A stretch of 64,000 bases of DNA, from contig JAPFFF010000029.1 of the NCBI GenBank assembly GCA_039105265.1, forward strand, positions 558,001 through 622,000, given 5' to 3'. The DNA is from Tritrichomonas musculus. Taxonomy: Eukaryota > Parabasalia > Tritrichomonadida > Tritrichomonadidae. Shown here piece after piece: positions 48,943-59,180 of the stretch. Made by a program: the position numbers and the translations under genes. Positions within the stretch are counted from its first letter, which is position 1; each line of letters begins with the position of its first letter. The notes under the pieces were generated by a model, which was given only the letters and a program-made list of their open reading frames with translations, made no database searches and was not told the origin of the DNA.

Positions 48943-51804
48943 TCAATCTACAATAGCTGGTTCTCTAGATACATTAGAAATCTTTTTTATAATACTACTA
49001 ATATCATCACCATCATCTTCTGCTTTTTTCATAGCAATTCCATAAAACATAAGTGCAATTCCAACATTAAGTGGTAATTTCACCAAATTTGAGAATAAAT
49101 CGCCAACCCATTCATACATTTTATATCTTGGCACATTTTTATTATTTTCCTCATCATCATGATTATTTGATGTATTTTGCTGTTGATTAAGATCTTGCCT
49201 TTTAGGATCAAGCAAATGAAATGAAATTGTTGAATTTATCTCTTTAATAGAATGTGGCAATTTAGATGTATCATATTGAAATGATGATGAATAAATACCA
49301 AGTTGTTCTCTAGCTCTTAATTCATATATTTCATCTTTACAAGCCAAACTTAAATGAAGAAGAGCGATTGGATCAGTTGAACATTGACTTAAATAGTAAC
49401 AACCATTTTTTACTTGTCTTGTTACATTTAAACCATGAAACATCAACAAACCAGTCATTAAAGAGCCTGTTTCATCGCCCATCTTTGCAGCCTTCATGAA
49501 CAAATCAAGAGCAAATTTTGAATCATGACATAAAATTGATACAAAACCACATTGAATAAGATGCTTCGATTTGATACTCTTGCATTTATTCCGAAAGAGA
49601 GATGACTCTGCAATTCCTTTCGGATGAAGAAGTGACATCTTTTGAAGGAAGATGGAAGTCATCTGAAGATTTCGTTTAAAAAATGAAGGAGATGCAAATT
49701 TGAAGGCAAGATGAAGATATTGTGTCTTCGAAGCGGATGGAAAGAAAGCTGGACGAACAGATGAGTAAAATTTGACTTTCTTTTTCAATTTTTTCGAATA
49801 AGAAGAAGCTAAAGATGAATGTAATTGTGAGGACGATAATGAATCAATTGGAAAAACGACATTCACCATAGAAAACAATGAATCATCGTCTTGATCTTCA
49901 TCGCTTTCTTTTGGAATTGGATCAAAAAACATTTCTGTGCTAAATGGTGATTCAGAATCATCATTGAAAATTAAACAATTGTCAGAATCAGTAAAATTAA
50001 ATTCAGGTAATCCAATTTGTATTGATGATTCATATTGAGGAATACATTCTTTACGGATTGTGAGTGAATCAATGGCACAGAATTCTAGAAAAGTACCTTT
50101 AAATGATGGAACTTCAAGAGGTTTCAATATGAGAGGCTGCATAAAGCTGTTTGTGCTATTTGTGATAACTTGCGATGAAAATGTTTCATATAATGAATTC
50201 CAACCAGAGAAATCAACAACAGTACCGTTGCAATTCAGGCTTTCAGAGCCAAAATTGCAAGCGCCATCACTGATGCCAACGCTAGATTGGTTAGCATCAT
50301 CAAGAACAGTAACATCTTGCTCGTTTGAGCCAACTTTTAACTTTATAACCCTATAACTATCATTTTCAGTAAAATTGATATCAACATTGAAAATATTATC
50401 ACAGTTATTATCATTACTAGTATAATCAGATTTATTTATAGTATTGAAATTATTGTTATTATCATTTATTTTAATATCGCTGTTATTATTGCTATCAACT
50501 AAATTACACTCTTTTTCTATATTATTATTATTATTATTATTATCATTAAAATCATCATTGGCGTTGCTATTATTGTTATTGTTATTTTTGTTATCGCTAG
50601 TATTGTTATCGTTAATATTACTATCATTAACATTGTTATCATTAATATGGCTATCATTATTAATGTAATCAATTTCTTCTATAATATTATTTCTATTTAA
50701 GTTTGGATCATCTTTGCTTAAATTTTTATTAGTATTGAGTTTATATTTAAGCATTGAAATGATTTTTGCAAGTCTTATATTTTTTTCAGTGGTATTTATA
50801 AATGATCTTTTATTTTCTGAATTATCAATTTTATTATTTAATTTATTGCAAAATGCTGAACAAATATCATCACATAATTTATTTTTAACTTTTTTTTCAT
50901 TTTCACGCAATTTAAGAATTCTTTGAACAGATTTCAGATGTCCATTTTGTTCAGCACATGAAACCAACCATACAAATTCACTATTGGTATAACCAAGCAA
51001 ATCTAAAAGCTTTGAAATTTTATATTTTGAAAATAAAGAACCAGAAAAGTTCAAATTTGATTTGAAATAACCTGTAAAATCAGATATTGATTCAGATTCT
51101 GTAACAAAAGAGGTTCTTGACTCCAAAATTCTTCGTTCCATCGTTATTTTATAATGCTTCCTATAAAAATGCAAAGCCTCTGCCTTTTTATCAATTAACT
51201 CGTATACTCTAGCAATATATTGAAGGCTTTGAATTGATCCCAATTTATAAGCACGATAAAACCACTTCAAAGCTTCTTTTGAAGGGTCTTTTTTATAAAA
51301 AATATTCGTTTTATAACTCGAGAAATTATACCAATTTGGTTCTTTTTCAATTACTTTTTCAGTTTCTTTTTCGTTATCATTCTCAATTGGAAACTCTTGG
51401 TATTTATCAAAATGGCGTATTTTTTGATATATTTTGAGATATATATGTCCAATCGCGTTCATAGCAGTAATGCTTTTCCGCTTGGCAGCAATTTCATACC
51501 AATAAATTGCATTTTCGTAGTCATTGGCTGAGGCTGCTAACGTTCCGTAAAAAAGTGGATTTTTGGGATTATTGAGTTCAATGAAATCTGAAATAATAAC
51601 TGATGAGTAAACTCGTGCTTGATGAATTGCTGGATTTACTCCATTAAAACACATTAGACTAAGATTTATTGTACAATCATCTAATAACGAATTTATATTG
51701 GAATTGAGATTTCGTAATTTATGCTCACGGTGAGATATTTGAGTAACATAATCTTTGTTTTTTGCATGAATTAGTAATTGTGGAGATGGAACAATAATAG
51801 TCAT
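48943..51804 (-). CDS. Sel1-repeat protein with large Asn/Asp-rich insert
   Basis: A 953-residue protein. I start at the ATG at 51804 because the frame upstream only offers GTG. Sel1-like helical hairpins occur early (NPLFYGTLAASANDYENAIY, then AIYWYEIAAKRKSITAMNAI, and SKEALKWFYRAYKLGSIQSL) and late (ALDLFMKAAKMGDETGSLMT). A long Asn/Asp/Ile low-complexity insert lies between, at about 380-490. The ending VGIALMFYGIAMKKAEDDGD is again Sel1-like. Sel1 repeats act as adaptors, for example in ER-associated degradation or kinase signalling; there is no membrane segment here, so a soluble adaptor is likelier. It lies 94 bp from the start of the WD40 frame on the same strand. Confidence 0.85.
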   Translation of the reverse strand: MTIIVPSPQLLIHAKNKDYVTQISHREHKLRNLNSNINSLLDDCTINLSLMCFNGVNPAIHQARVYSSVIISDFIELNNPKNPLFYGTLAASANDYENAIYWYEIAAKRKSITAMNAIGHIYLKIYQKIRHFDKYQEFPIENDNEKETEKVIEKEPNWYNFSSYKTNIFYKKDPSKEALKWFYRAYKLGSIQSLQYIARVYELIDKKAEALHFYRKHYKITMERRILESRTSFVTESESISDFTGYFKSNLNFSGSLFSKYKISKLLDLLGYTNSEFVWLVSCAEQNGHLKSVQRILKLRENEKKVKNKLCDDICSAFCNKLNNKIDNSENKRSFINTTEKNIRLAKIISMLKYKLNTNKNLSKDDPNLNRNNIIEEIDYINNDSHINDNNVNDSNINDNNTSDNKNNNNNNSNANDDFNDNNNNNNNIEKECNLVDSNNNSDIKINDNNNNFNTINKSDYTSNDNNCDNIFNVDINFTENDSYRVIKLKVGSNEQDVTVLDDANQSSVGISDGACNFGSESLNCNGTVVDFSGWNSLYETFSSQVITNSTNSFMQPLILKPLEVPSFKGTFLEFCAIDSLTIRKECIPQYESSIQIGLPEFNFTDSDNCLIFNDDSESPFSTEMFFDPIPKESDEDQDDDSLFSMVNVVFPIDSLSSSQLHSSLASSYSKKLKKKVKFYSSVRPAFFPSASKTQYLHLAFKFASPSFFKRNLQMTSIFLQKMSLLHPKGIAESSLFRNKCKSIKSKHLIQCGFVSILCHDSKFALDLFMKAAKMGDETGSLMTGLLMFHGLNVTRQVKNGCYYLSQCSTDPIALLHLSLACKDEIYELRAREQLGIYSSSFQYDTSKLPHSIKEINSTISFHLLDPKRQDLNQQQNTSNNHDDEENNKNVPRYKMYEWVGDLFSNLVKLPLNVGIALMFYGIAMKKAEDDGDDISSIIKKISNVSREPAIVD

Positions 51805-52022
51805 ATGTTTTGAAAAACTATGATTTTTCTTTTTGAGAAGATTCACTCATTCAAAATCTGCTTTGAATTTGTAAGCACTAAAGCAAAGGTTGCTTGACGG
51901 ATTTTCATATTATTCATTACCTAAATTCATTTTAATATATTAATTTAAAATCCTATAATTCTTATGAGGGAATAAAGTATTATCTTAGAGTTAAAATTGC
52001 TAAAAATTGATTTTTTGATTCA

Positions 52023-53456
52023 ATGAGATAAAAATTCATTTTAATAATTGTTCTTTAATAAATAAGAGTGACGCTTTCAAGCTTTTTAATAATGATGGAT
52101 ACTACTTTACAGATCTTTTCATCAAAAATTGTTCAACAATGGAATTCAATGGAATCAAAATACCAACCAATGGTAAAAAAGTTACAATAACGCCAAATCA
52201 TGGTGATGCCACGGTTAAATTAAAGAAAGAAGACGTAATAATTATTTTTGATGAAAAATACTTTATCTTATGGAAAAACGAATTTGTTCGTGTTGCCATC
52301 AAAATCCTAGAGCAAGTATTTGAAGGTTATTTTGATTTTAAAATCAGTACTAATATGACAGGCGCATTATATGCACGATTTTCTTTAAAAGGTGGTGAGA
52401 ATTACGAAGTTAGCTGTCAACGTTACTACACTTTTATAGATATTGTGAGCCAGATTTCCATGCCACTTCCTATGGATTATTTTGTTACAGCAGAAAAAGC
52501 ACAAAAAACTTTAAGTAATTTAAAACTAGGAGATGAAAAGCAATATGAAAAAATCATCATTTATGATAACAATAAACAACAAATCGATGATAAGAATTTT
52601 CAATTGAAAAACCTTTCTAATCAAAAATTATATTTTTCGTCTGATAATGAAACAAAGCAATCATCTTTTAATAGTAATGAAGAAAATCAATCACCGTTAT
52701 TAAGATACAATACAGGCACTAAATTAGTAATTCATTTCATTTGTGAAGAAAGTGTTGGAAAGAAATTTGAATCATTTGATGAAAGAATTGCAAGCAACAT
52801 GACTATTGGTGAATTATCTAACTTTATTTCGAATAAATATGGAATTCATGGTCAAGTCAAACTTCATTATTTAAAGGACCACACCGAAGGTATTGAAGAA
52901 GAAAAAACGATCAAAGATATAATAAAAAATCTTCAACAAAAAGATGAAAAGAATAAAATTAATAATATCTTATATGTTGGACGAATCAAATCATCCAAAT
53001 CCTCAACAAAATTAGAACCAGTACAACCAACCGATGTTGATGATGATGATGATGTTGATGATGATAATGATAATGATAATGAGAATAATGAAAATAAAAA
53101 AGATCATCCAAATAAATCAACCAAAAAGTCTAAACCATCCATAAAAAAAATGATACCAAAAATCACACCAGTGTCAAATGATGGTGAAAAATTACCAGAA
53201 TCAGACAAAGGTAAAAACAAAAACATTATATTTACATTTGTATTTAACAACCAAGAAGAAGATATGTCAATACCAAGTGAATCACTTTTGAAAAATCAAA
53301 ATAAAAAACTTCATCAAATCTTTGATATTGAATCAGACCAAAAACTTGAATTTACTTCACAAGTTAATGGTGAAGAAGAAAAAAGTATTGAAGACGAAAA
53401 TCAACCTATGAAAACATTTACAGATAAAGTAATTCATATTTATATTCAAGGAGAAC
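52023..53456 (+). repeat. Inverted segmental duplicate of 60614-62207
   Basis: Nearly identical to the - strand gene at 60231-62210 from its second codon to codon ~535, with an internal deletion of about 55 codons between short repeats (TTTTTC..TCTGATAATG). The left boundary falls exactly at the parent's start codon, and the right one at GGAGAAC, where the sequence switches to a kinase gene. Confidence 0.9.
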
Positions 53457-53854
53457 TATCAAGCCCAATTCAGTTAGAACAGCTAAATACTGAACAAGAA
53501 AATAATTTATCTGTTCTGACAAAATACTTGGCAAGATTAATTTCTGGTTATTTGTTCATTGGAGAATACCAAGAAGCATTCCACCAAATACTTGGCAAGA
53601 TTGGTGAAGGAGCAACATCATGCACGTACATAGTCTTTGACAAACGAATAAATAAGATGATATGTAAGAAAGTGATCAAAATTAAAGATGGAAAAGAATT
53701 CAAAACTGCTCAAAATGCAGTTAAAGAGTTTGAAGTTATGCTCTCATTGGATCATCCATGCATTTGCAAAGCAATTGGCTATAACACATCAGAGAAAGTT
53801 GAAGAAGGTGTCACGGCAGTTGCAATTTTCATGGAATATCTAGAACACAATTAA
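52139..53854 (+). CDS. Chimeric ubiquitin-like family / protein kinase fragment
   Basis: A 571-residue frame. Residues 1-437 copy the middle of the family gene at 60231-62210. From about 438 the sequence changes to the start of a trichomonad kinase: GKIGEGATSCTYIVF (Gly loop), KVIK and AVKEFEVMLSLDHPCICKAI (helix C and on), stopping at FMEYLEHN before the catalytic loop. One missing T at the stop would continue the kinase a little (to about 53930), so the kinase part was already decayed. The parental ATG is lost: the upstream 39 codons remain open but begin without ATG. It is probably a non-functional product of recombination, or a new fusion if expressed. Confidence 0.75.
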   Translation: MEFNGIKIPTNGKKVTITPNHGDATVKLKKEDVIIIFDEKYFILWKNEFVRVAIKILEQVFEGYFDFKISTNMTGALYARFSLKGGENYEVSCQRYYTFIDIVSQISMPLPMDYFVTAEKAQKTLSNLKLGDEKQYEKIIIYDNNKQQIDDKNFQLKNLSNQKLYFSSDNETKQSSFNSNEENQSPLLRYNTGTKLVIHFICEESVGKKFESFDERIASNMTIGELSNFISNKYGIHGQVKLHYLKDHTEGIEEEKTIKDIIKNLQQKDEKNKINNILYVGRIKSSKSSTKLEPVQPTDVDDDDDVDDDNDNDNENNENKKDHPNKSTKKSKPSIKKMIPKITPVSNDGEKLPESDKGKNKNIIFTFVFNNQEEDMSIPSESLLKNQNKKLHQIFDIESDQKLEFTSQVNGEEEKSIEDENQPMKTFTDKVIHIYIQGELSSPIQLEQLNTEQENNLSVLTKYLARLISGYLFIGEYQEAFHQILGKIGEGATSCTYIVFDKRINKMICKKVIKIKDGKEFKTAQNAVKEFEVMLSLDHPCICKAIGYNTSEKVEEGVTAVAIFMEYLEHN

Positions 53855-54206
53855 AGAAGAAGATATCAAATAACGTGATTCATAACTCTCTGGAATTCAA
53901 TGATTCCAATATAATAAATTAATAAATGTGTATTTTAAAATTCATTGATAACATATTAAATAATTTTTATTTTTATTTTCTAGATTATTAATTTCAAATT
54001 TTTTTTTGAATTTCTTATATACACAAATAAATTTGATTTTATTGTTGACAAAATAGAAAGATCCGATAGATTTGTTTATATCATAATTAATTGAATACTA
54101 TTTATTGTTATTCATTAAGATATTTTATATTTTAACAATTGACAAATGAAAATTTTAAAAGCATATTTGCCCACATAAAATTTTATTCATTTTAAGACAA
54201 TTTATT
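53855..54206. other. Intergenic region with kinase tail relic
   Basis: Up to about 53930 a shifted frame carries the rest of the kinase fragment. The remainder is AT-rich leader of the next gene, including TTCATTTTAAG, an initiator-like element, 36 bp before its ATG. Confidence 0.5.
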
Positions 54207-56969
54207 ATGAAATCATCAAGTAAAGTCAGTTCAACACATAAATCATTAAACAAAAGTAGTGGCGAATCCAAGAAAAGACAATTTTTTATAATATTTGGAG
54301 ACACAGATAATAAAATAAAAATAGAAATTGACCAAACACAAAATAATGAAGTTATTAAAACATTTATTTCACGCTTTCTTAATATTGATACTAAAAAATT
54401 TTATATCTCCAATCTTGAAGATCAAAAAACGAACTTTTCATGTTACAAAGACAAATTTCAATTTAAAATCGCTTTTAATACAACGACTGCAAAAATATCT
54501 TTTAATATTCAAAAAGAAAAGAAAATAATTATTAAAGATAGTGATAAAATGGAAAACTCTAAACTAATTAAAGAATTTGAAAAATTTGGTTTCTATTATT
54601 CAGATATTTGCGCTAGTAACAATTTAAATTTTTGTATTTTTGGTTTTCCCTTAAGAAAAGAACACTTGCTTTTTAATTTTCTTCCAGAAGAAGTTGAAGT
54701 TTCGGTAACACTTGATGAAAATGCTATTACAATTAAATATGCTCCGTATTATTTTTCATTTGGAGTGAATGAACTTTTATCAGAAGCCAGTAAATTTGTA
54801 GGACAAAAATTAAGTCGCTCAAATAAAAGTTCATTTGATATTAAACCACGAAACGTGAATAACAAGAAAGTTCGATTTATTAAAGGTGAAGAATATTATA
54901 TTATATCTGCGTATTCATTTGAATTTATCAGTTTTCATAACGATAAAATTAAAAAGACGTATCTATTAGATTATTCAGTACGTATTTCAGAAGCGAAAGA
55001 ACAAATAGCGGAATATATTTCAAACAACCAATATCATATTGAACCTTCAGATATCATAATATATAACGATAATAAAGATGAAGTCGCCGGAAATAAATTA
55101 TTAAATACTATTGAACGGAGATTTATTGATATTCGAGCAAAACAAGTTACCAGCGAACTACCAAAGAAGATTAAAAAGAAAATGAAACATAAACTCAAAG
55201 CACCAGATGATTCCAAACCAACTTCAACTCCACCTCCAAAACAAAATAAAACTCCAATAATTATGAATTTTAAAGAAAAAGATCAATCATTCTCTAAACC
55301 AAGCAACAATATGCCAAGTTTAGAAAACAAAAACAAAACGAAACAACCAAATGCAACATCAATTAATAAAAACTCAAACACAAAACCAGTGACAAAAGCC
55401 AATCAGCAACAACCAAGACAAGGCAACCAAAAATTATCGCCAACAAAACAACCAACACTACGATCAAGTTATAAGCCATATCCAACAAAAACTCCATCTA
55501 ATTCTAGTAATAAGCCTAGTTATGTTGACCAAAGCAAAAACAAACCGCCACCAGGCAAAGGGACAAGTAAAACCAAACCAGAAGATAAAAGCCATGATAG
55601 ATTTACAAGGTCGGCTGTCATTAAAAAAGAAAGAACGATAACACAATCAGACAACAAAACAGCTGGCGGCATCAAAGAAGAAGAAATAAATCATAAATCA
55701 GAAAGCAATCGACCAAAACTTTCAGTAAAACATTTCATGCCAAAAATGACAGCAGCAGAAACAGAATTCAAGGCTTCTAAAGAAACGGAAGAAGAACCAA
55801 GAAAAGAAGAAATGAAGAAGAAAGAAGAGGAAGACACTATTGAAGTCGTTTTTATTTTTGAAGATGAAATGTCTAAAGAAAACAAACCATTTCGAGAAAG
55901 AGTCAGAGTTGATAAGACTATTGGAGAACTTATTGAAGAAATTCGTCAACGATTTGGAATTGAAATGAATTTAGAACTCAAATACAAAGAAAACATCGAA
56001 GAAATGAAATATCCGAAAGTGAACATTGATGTTGAAATGAATCTTTCTGAAATTGAAGAAGACTGGTATCTAGAAGAAATCAAAGGTAAGAAAGAGCGCA
56101 CGCTGTACATCAGCTCTGCACCTAAGAAAGAACCAAAAAACAAAGACAAAGATAAAGTAAAAAACGAAAACAAAGACAAAGTAAAAATCGAAGGCAAAGA
56201 CAAAAACGAAAACGAAGGCAAAGATAAAGTAAAAATCGAAGACAAAGATGAAGATGAAGATATGAATAAGAGTAAAAGAAAGCCAAAAGGACTGAAGGCA
56301 TTTATGCCAAAAATAACTAGTTTAGATCAGAAACAAACGACAAGCGACGTTGACAAGCACTACGTTTTTTCATACAACGAAGAAGAGAAAGACTTGATTC
56401 TGCCGAAAGACTCGCTTCTGAAAAGTCATTTGAAGCTCCTTCGAGAAGTCTTCAACATTGAAACCAAAGAAAAAATAATCCTGAAAGACAGCAAAGACGG
56501 GAACGATGAACCAGAAGAAGAAATCAAGAACACGAATGTTAAGATGGAAACATTTGATGGCCACACGATCAATATTTATCTCGAAGGAACGAGCATGTCA
56601 GACTTTGGCAGCACGATGGCGAGGATGTCAAAGCCCGGCGCGATTATCCGAACATACAACTTCCAAACGAACCGAAGCGATGAAACAAAACAAATCAAAT
56701 TAGATTCAGAAGCGACAGTTAAATCATTTAAACGAGCCATTTCACGAGAATATGAAGTTCCGAACTTATCAAACATTAAAATATTGTTTGCAGGCAAAGT
56801 TCTTCTTGATAACATTGTTCTTGAAGACTTGGAAGTTGGCGACTCTCTTCTTTATGTTTACATCCAGTCAACAGAAGATCTTCTCCTTCTCTCATGCTAT
56901 GCAGTGCAAGTTCCAACCGAATACGAATATGAATATCTGTATGAAGAAGAGGAAGAAGATGACCAGTAA
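54207..56969 (+). CDS. Ubiquitin-like domain protein with long charged linkers (family member 2)
   Basis: A 920-residue protein. The C-terminal ubiquitin-like domain (about 815-890) has RTYNFQTNRSDETKQIKLDS, ATVKSFKRAIS and IKILFAGKVLLDNIVLEDLE, matching the beta-grasp pattern with the 'lifaGk.L.d...l.dl.i' core. At least two more beta-grasp-like segments occur (about 545-635 and 715-795). They are joined by disordered Lys/Glu/Pro/Asn-rich linkers with a tandem DKVKNENKDK/KVKIEGKDKN repeat (about 650-690). It ends in an acidic Glu/Tyr tail. No di-glycine follows the ubiquitin-like fold, so it is not a conjugated modifier. Same family as 60231-62210, diverged. Function unknown; an adaptor role is inference. 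Confidence 0.8.
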   Translation: MKSSSKVSSTHKSLNKSSGESKKRQFFIIFGDTDNKIKIEIDQTQNNEVIKTFISRFLNIDTKKFYISNLEDQKTNFSCYKDKFQFKIAFNTTTAKISFNIQKEKKIIIKDSDKMENSKLIKEFEKFGFYYSDICASNNLNFCIFGFPLRKEHLLFNFLPEEVEVSVTLDENAITIKYAPYYFSFGVNELLSEASKFVGQKLSRSNKSSFDIKPRNVNNKKVRFIKGEEYYIISAYSFEFISFHNDKIKKTYLLDYSVRISEAKEQIAEYISNNQYHIEPSDIIIYNDNKDEVAGNKLLNTIERRFIDIRAKQVTSELPKKIKKKMKHKLKAPDDSKPTSTPPPKQNKTPIIMNFKEKDQSFSKPSNNMPSLENKNKTKQPNATSINKNSNTKPVTKANQQQPRQGNQKLSPTKQPTLRSSYKPYPTKTPSNSSNKPSYVDQSKNKPPPGKGTSKTKPEDKSHDRFTRSAVIKKERTITQSDNKTAGGIKEEEINHKSESNRPKLSVKHFMPKMTAAETEFKASKETEEEPRKEEMKKKEEEDTIEVVFIFEDEMSKENKPFRERVRVDKTIGELIEEIRQRFGIEMNLELKYKENIEEMKYPKVNIDVEMNLSEIEEDWYLEEIKGKKERTLYISSAPKKEPKNKDKDKVKNENKDKVKIEGKDKNENEGKDKVKIEDKDEDEDMNKSKRKPKGLKAFMPKITSLDQKQTTSDVDKHYVFSYNEEEKDLILPKDSLLKSHLKLLREVFNIETKEKIILKDSKDGNDEPEEEIKNTNVKMETFDGHTINIYLEGTSMSDFGSTMARMSKPGAIIRTYNFQTNRSDETKQIKLDSEATVKSFKRAISREYEVPNLSNIKILFAGKVLLDNIVLEDLEVGDSLLYVYIQSTEDLLLLSCYAVQVPTEYEYEYLYEEEEEDDQ

Positions 56970-57415
56970 TTAAAAATATTAATTAATATTTAATTTTTTT
57001 GAAGGAATTTATAATTCATTATTTTATTTTCTCCATTCTTCTTTATTTTGTAAAAATTGGTAGGAATCTCCTATTTCTTGCTCTTGGTTTTGCTTACTCA
57101 GATAATTTTGAGATTATATCTTTATTCAAAATTCAACAAAAGATAATGTATACGCATTAATGGAATAAATCTTTTGAGTTCAATATGTATTTTTTATTCT
57201 TATGGGGACTCAAATGCATATCCTTTAATTTAATCTTAGTTTTTATTTATAAAATTAATTATATAATTAATTCATAACTGATTAAAACGATTTTAACACC
57301 TTTTTTATGAATCATAAATGGTTTTATTTTTATTTTTTTGATTGATTGAAATTGAAAATAAATACATGAGAAAAAATTTCTAATTAATGTTTTACATTAA
57401 ATAATTAATGGGAAT
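56970..57415. other. T-rich intergenic region, nothing recognised
   Basis: Lies between convergent genes and contains only T-runs and A/T palindromic bits such as TTATATAATTAA. Confidence 0.5.
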
Positions 57416-58456
57416 TTAATAACATAAACTTTTCCAAACAGCATGATTACTAGCTTTTAATTTATAATCATCGGTTATATAAACAAGGCCTTTTTGCAAA
57501 AGGGGAACTATGTCGTCCAAATCCCCCTTTCCTATTTGAATTGGTTTCTCTTTTGAATCGCAAATTTTTTGAATAATTGGGGCATCAACTCTATATTTTG
57601 ATACTGTCTTGTTAATCCGTTCAACTTCTTGAGAAATTGCTTCATCTATATTGTTTGACTTTCGAACGCCTTCAAAAATAGAGTCAATTGGTCCACCGTG
57701 AAATCCAATTGCAGACTTAATTTTTTTGAGTTCTGATGAAGAGAAGGCATGCAATCCCGATCCAAGTGATGAATAAGGATCTTCAATCTCATCAATTTCT
57801 AAAATTTTGAAGAATGATGGCAAATATTGCGTTCTATATAAAGAGTTCCTTGTTTCAATTATAACAGGGACATTATCTTGATATTGATCTCTCCTTTTCA
57901 GTCGAGAATAAGCTGCTTCAAAGATTTGGGGAGCATACTTTTTGAGTTGATTTATTCCTCTTACAATAACAACAGGAGTTGTAATGTGCAAGTTTTCAAG
58001 AGAATCGAAGAATATGTCCACAGAGTAAGAATTTTGAAAATCAATTGGACTTATTAATCTGTAAATGTGAGAATTATTATAAAACATTAAAGCTTCCAAA
58101 ATTGCGAGTTGGCAAAAACCATTGGCATCATGTTCAGATCTAATTTTTTTGAAATCAAAATGAAAAACTAATTCACCCTTTTGTCTGAGTTCATTAGTGA
58201 GATTAATTAATAATGCTGATTTCCCTGTTTTATAAGGACCTGAAATCAAAAGAACATTTCGTGATGGATATGTTTTTATATATTGATGAATCGTAAAATT
58301 ATGATCCGAGGGCCATATATAAGGAAGAGGATCAGTTCGGCGAATAAATACTTTTGCCAAAAAGAAAATATAAAATAGCAAAATAGAAATGAGAACAATA
58401 GCTAATGTAAGTAGAATGTTTCTTTTCGAGTGCAAGAAATGAGAACTTTCCGCCAT
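57416..58456 (-). CDS. Membrane-anchored P-loop ATPase-like protein
   Basis: A 346-residue protein. One membrane segment near the N-terminus (about 14-38, ILLTLAIVLISILLFYIFFL) precedes an AAA/STAND-type NTPase domain. Walker A is LISGPYKTGKSALL (about 69-82). The strand where Walker B should be reads PVVIVRGINQL (about 160), with Arg-Gly in place of the acidic pair, and a sensor-1-like strand follows (VPVIIETRN). Nucleotide binding is likely, but hydrolysis is doubtful. The C-terminal 120 residues look like a small helical lid plus winged-helix domain. Archaeal-type ATPase/NACHT relatives are possible. Position at an internal membrane is inference. Confidence 0.75.
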   Translation of the reverse strand: MAESSHFLHSKRNILLTLAIVLISILLFYIFFLAKVFIRRTDPLPYIWPSDHNFTIHQYIKTYPSRNVLLISGPYKTGKSALLINLTNELRQKGELVFHFDFKKIRSEHDANGFCQLAILEALMFYNNSHIYRLISPIDFQNSYSVDIFFDSLENLHITTPVVIVRGINQLKKYAPQIFEAAYSRLKRRDQYQDNVPVIIETRNSLYRTQYLPSFFKILEIDEIEDPYSSLGSGLHAFSSSELKKIKSAIGFHGGPIDSIFEGVRKSNNIDEAISQEVERINKTVSKYRVDAPIIQKICDSKEKPIQIGKGDLDDIVPLLQKGLVYITDDYKLKASNHAVWKSLCY

Positions 58457-59180
58457 TTAAAAAAGTTTAAAAAAAATTTTATAAAAGATGAAAAGTGACA
58501 TGAATTGAAAATTTTATTTACTTTATGTAGAATGATTAAATATTGAAGTAAATAAAGTGAAGCTTTATCATAATCGCTAGACCTGCATATGCATTTTAAC
58601 GATGTCATCAAAAATTTTAAAGATTGAACTTTCTTATATTGAATTTTTGAAAAATTGAGGTACACGTTAATAAAGAGCATATACGACACTGAATTTTTTT
58701 AATTAATGTTCATCGCATTACTTTTTTTTATTAATAAAATCATTCTTTCAGTTAAGATCTACTAAAAAATTCATATTAGATTTTTTTGTTTATTAAAGTG
58801 CGACATAAATCCCCTCTTAAAACCAATGAACAGTTAAATCAATTCATTTGATTTTTAATATTTATAGGTCAATCATTCTTGAATTATCATTTGATTCTCT
58901 TCAACTGTAAAACATAAACAAAATAGAGAAAATAAAATGGAATAATTGTTATGAGCCTAACAGTTATTGAACTCTATTCTATAAATGAATGAAGGATATT
59001 ATATATTCAAAAATCTAACTTAATTGTTGACTATTTTATTAATTTTTTTATTAAATATATAAATTAATTTACATATATTGAACAATGCATAATGCATACA
59101 TTTATTTCCAATTGACTTAAGATTAAATAATATAATCACGTGTAATTATTAAATAACAGTTTATTTCATGTTCAGTATTA
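58457..59180. other. AT-rich intergenic region, nothing recognised
   Basis: A 95-codon ORF on the - strand (58402-58689) overlaps the previous gene's start and is not credible. No RNA or repeat seen. Confidence 0.5.
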
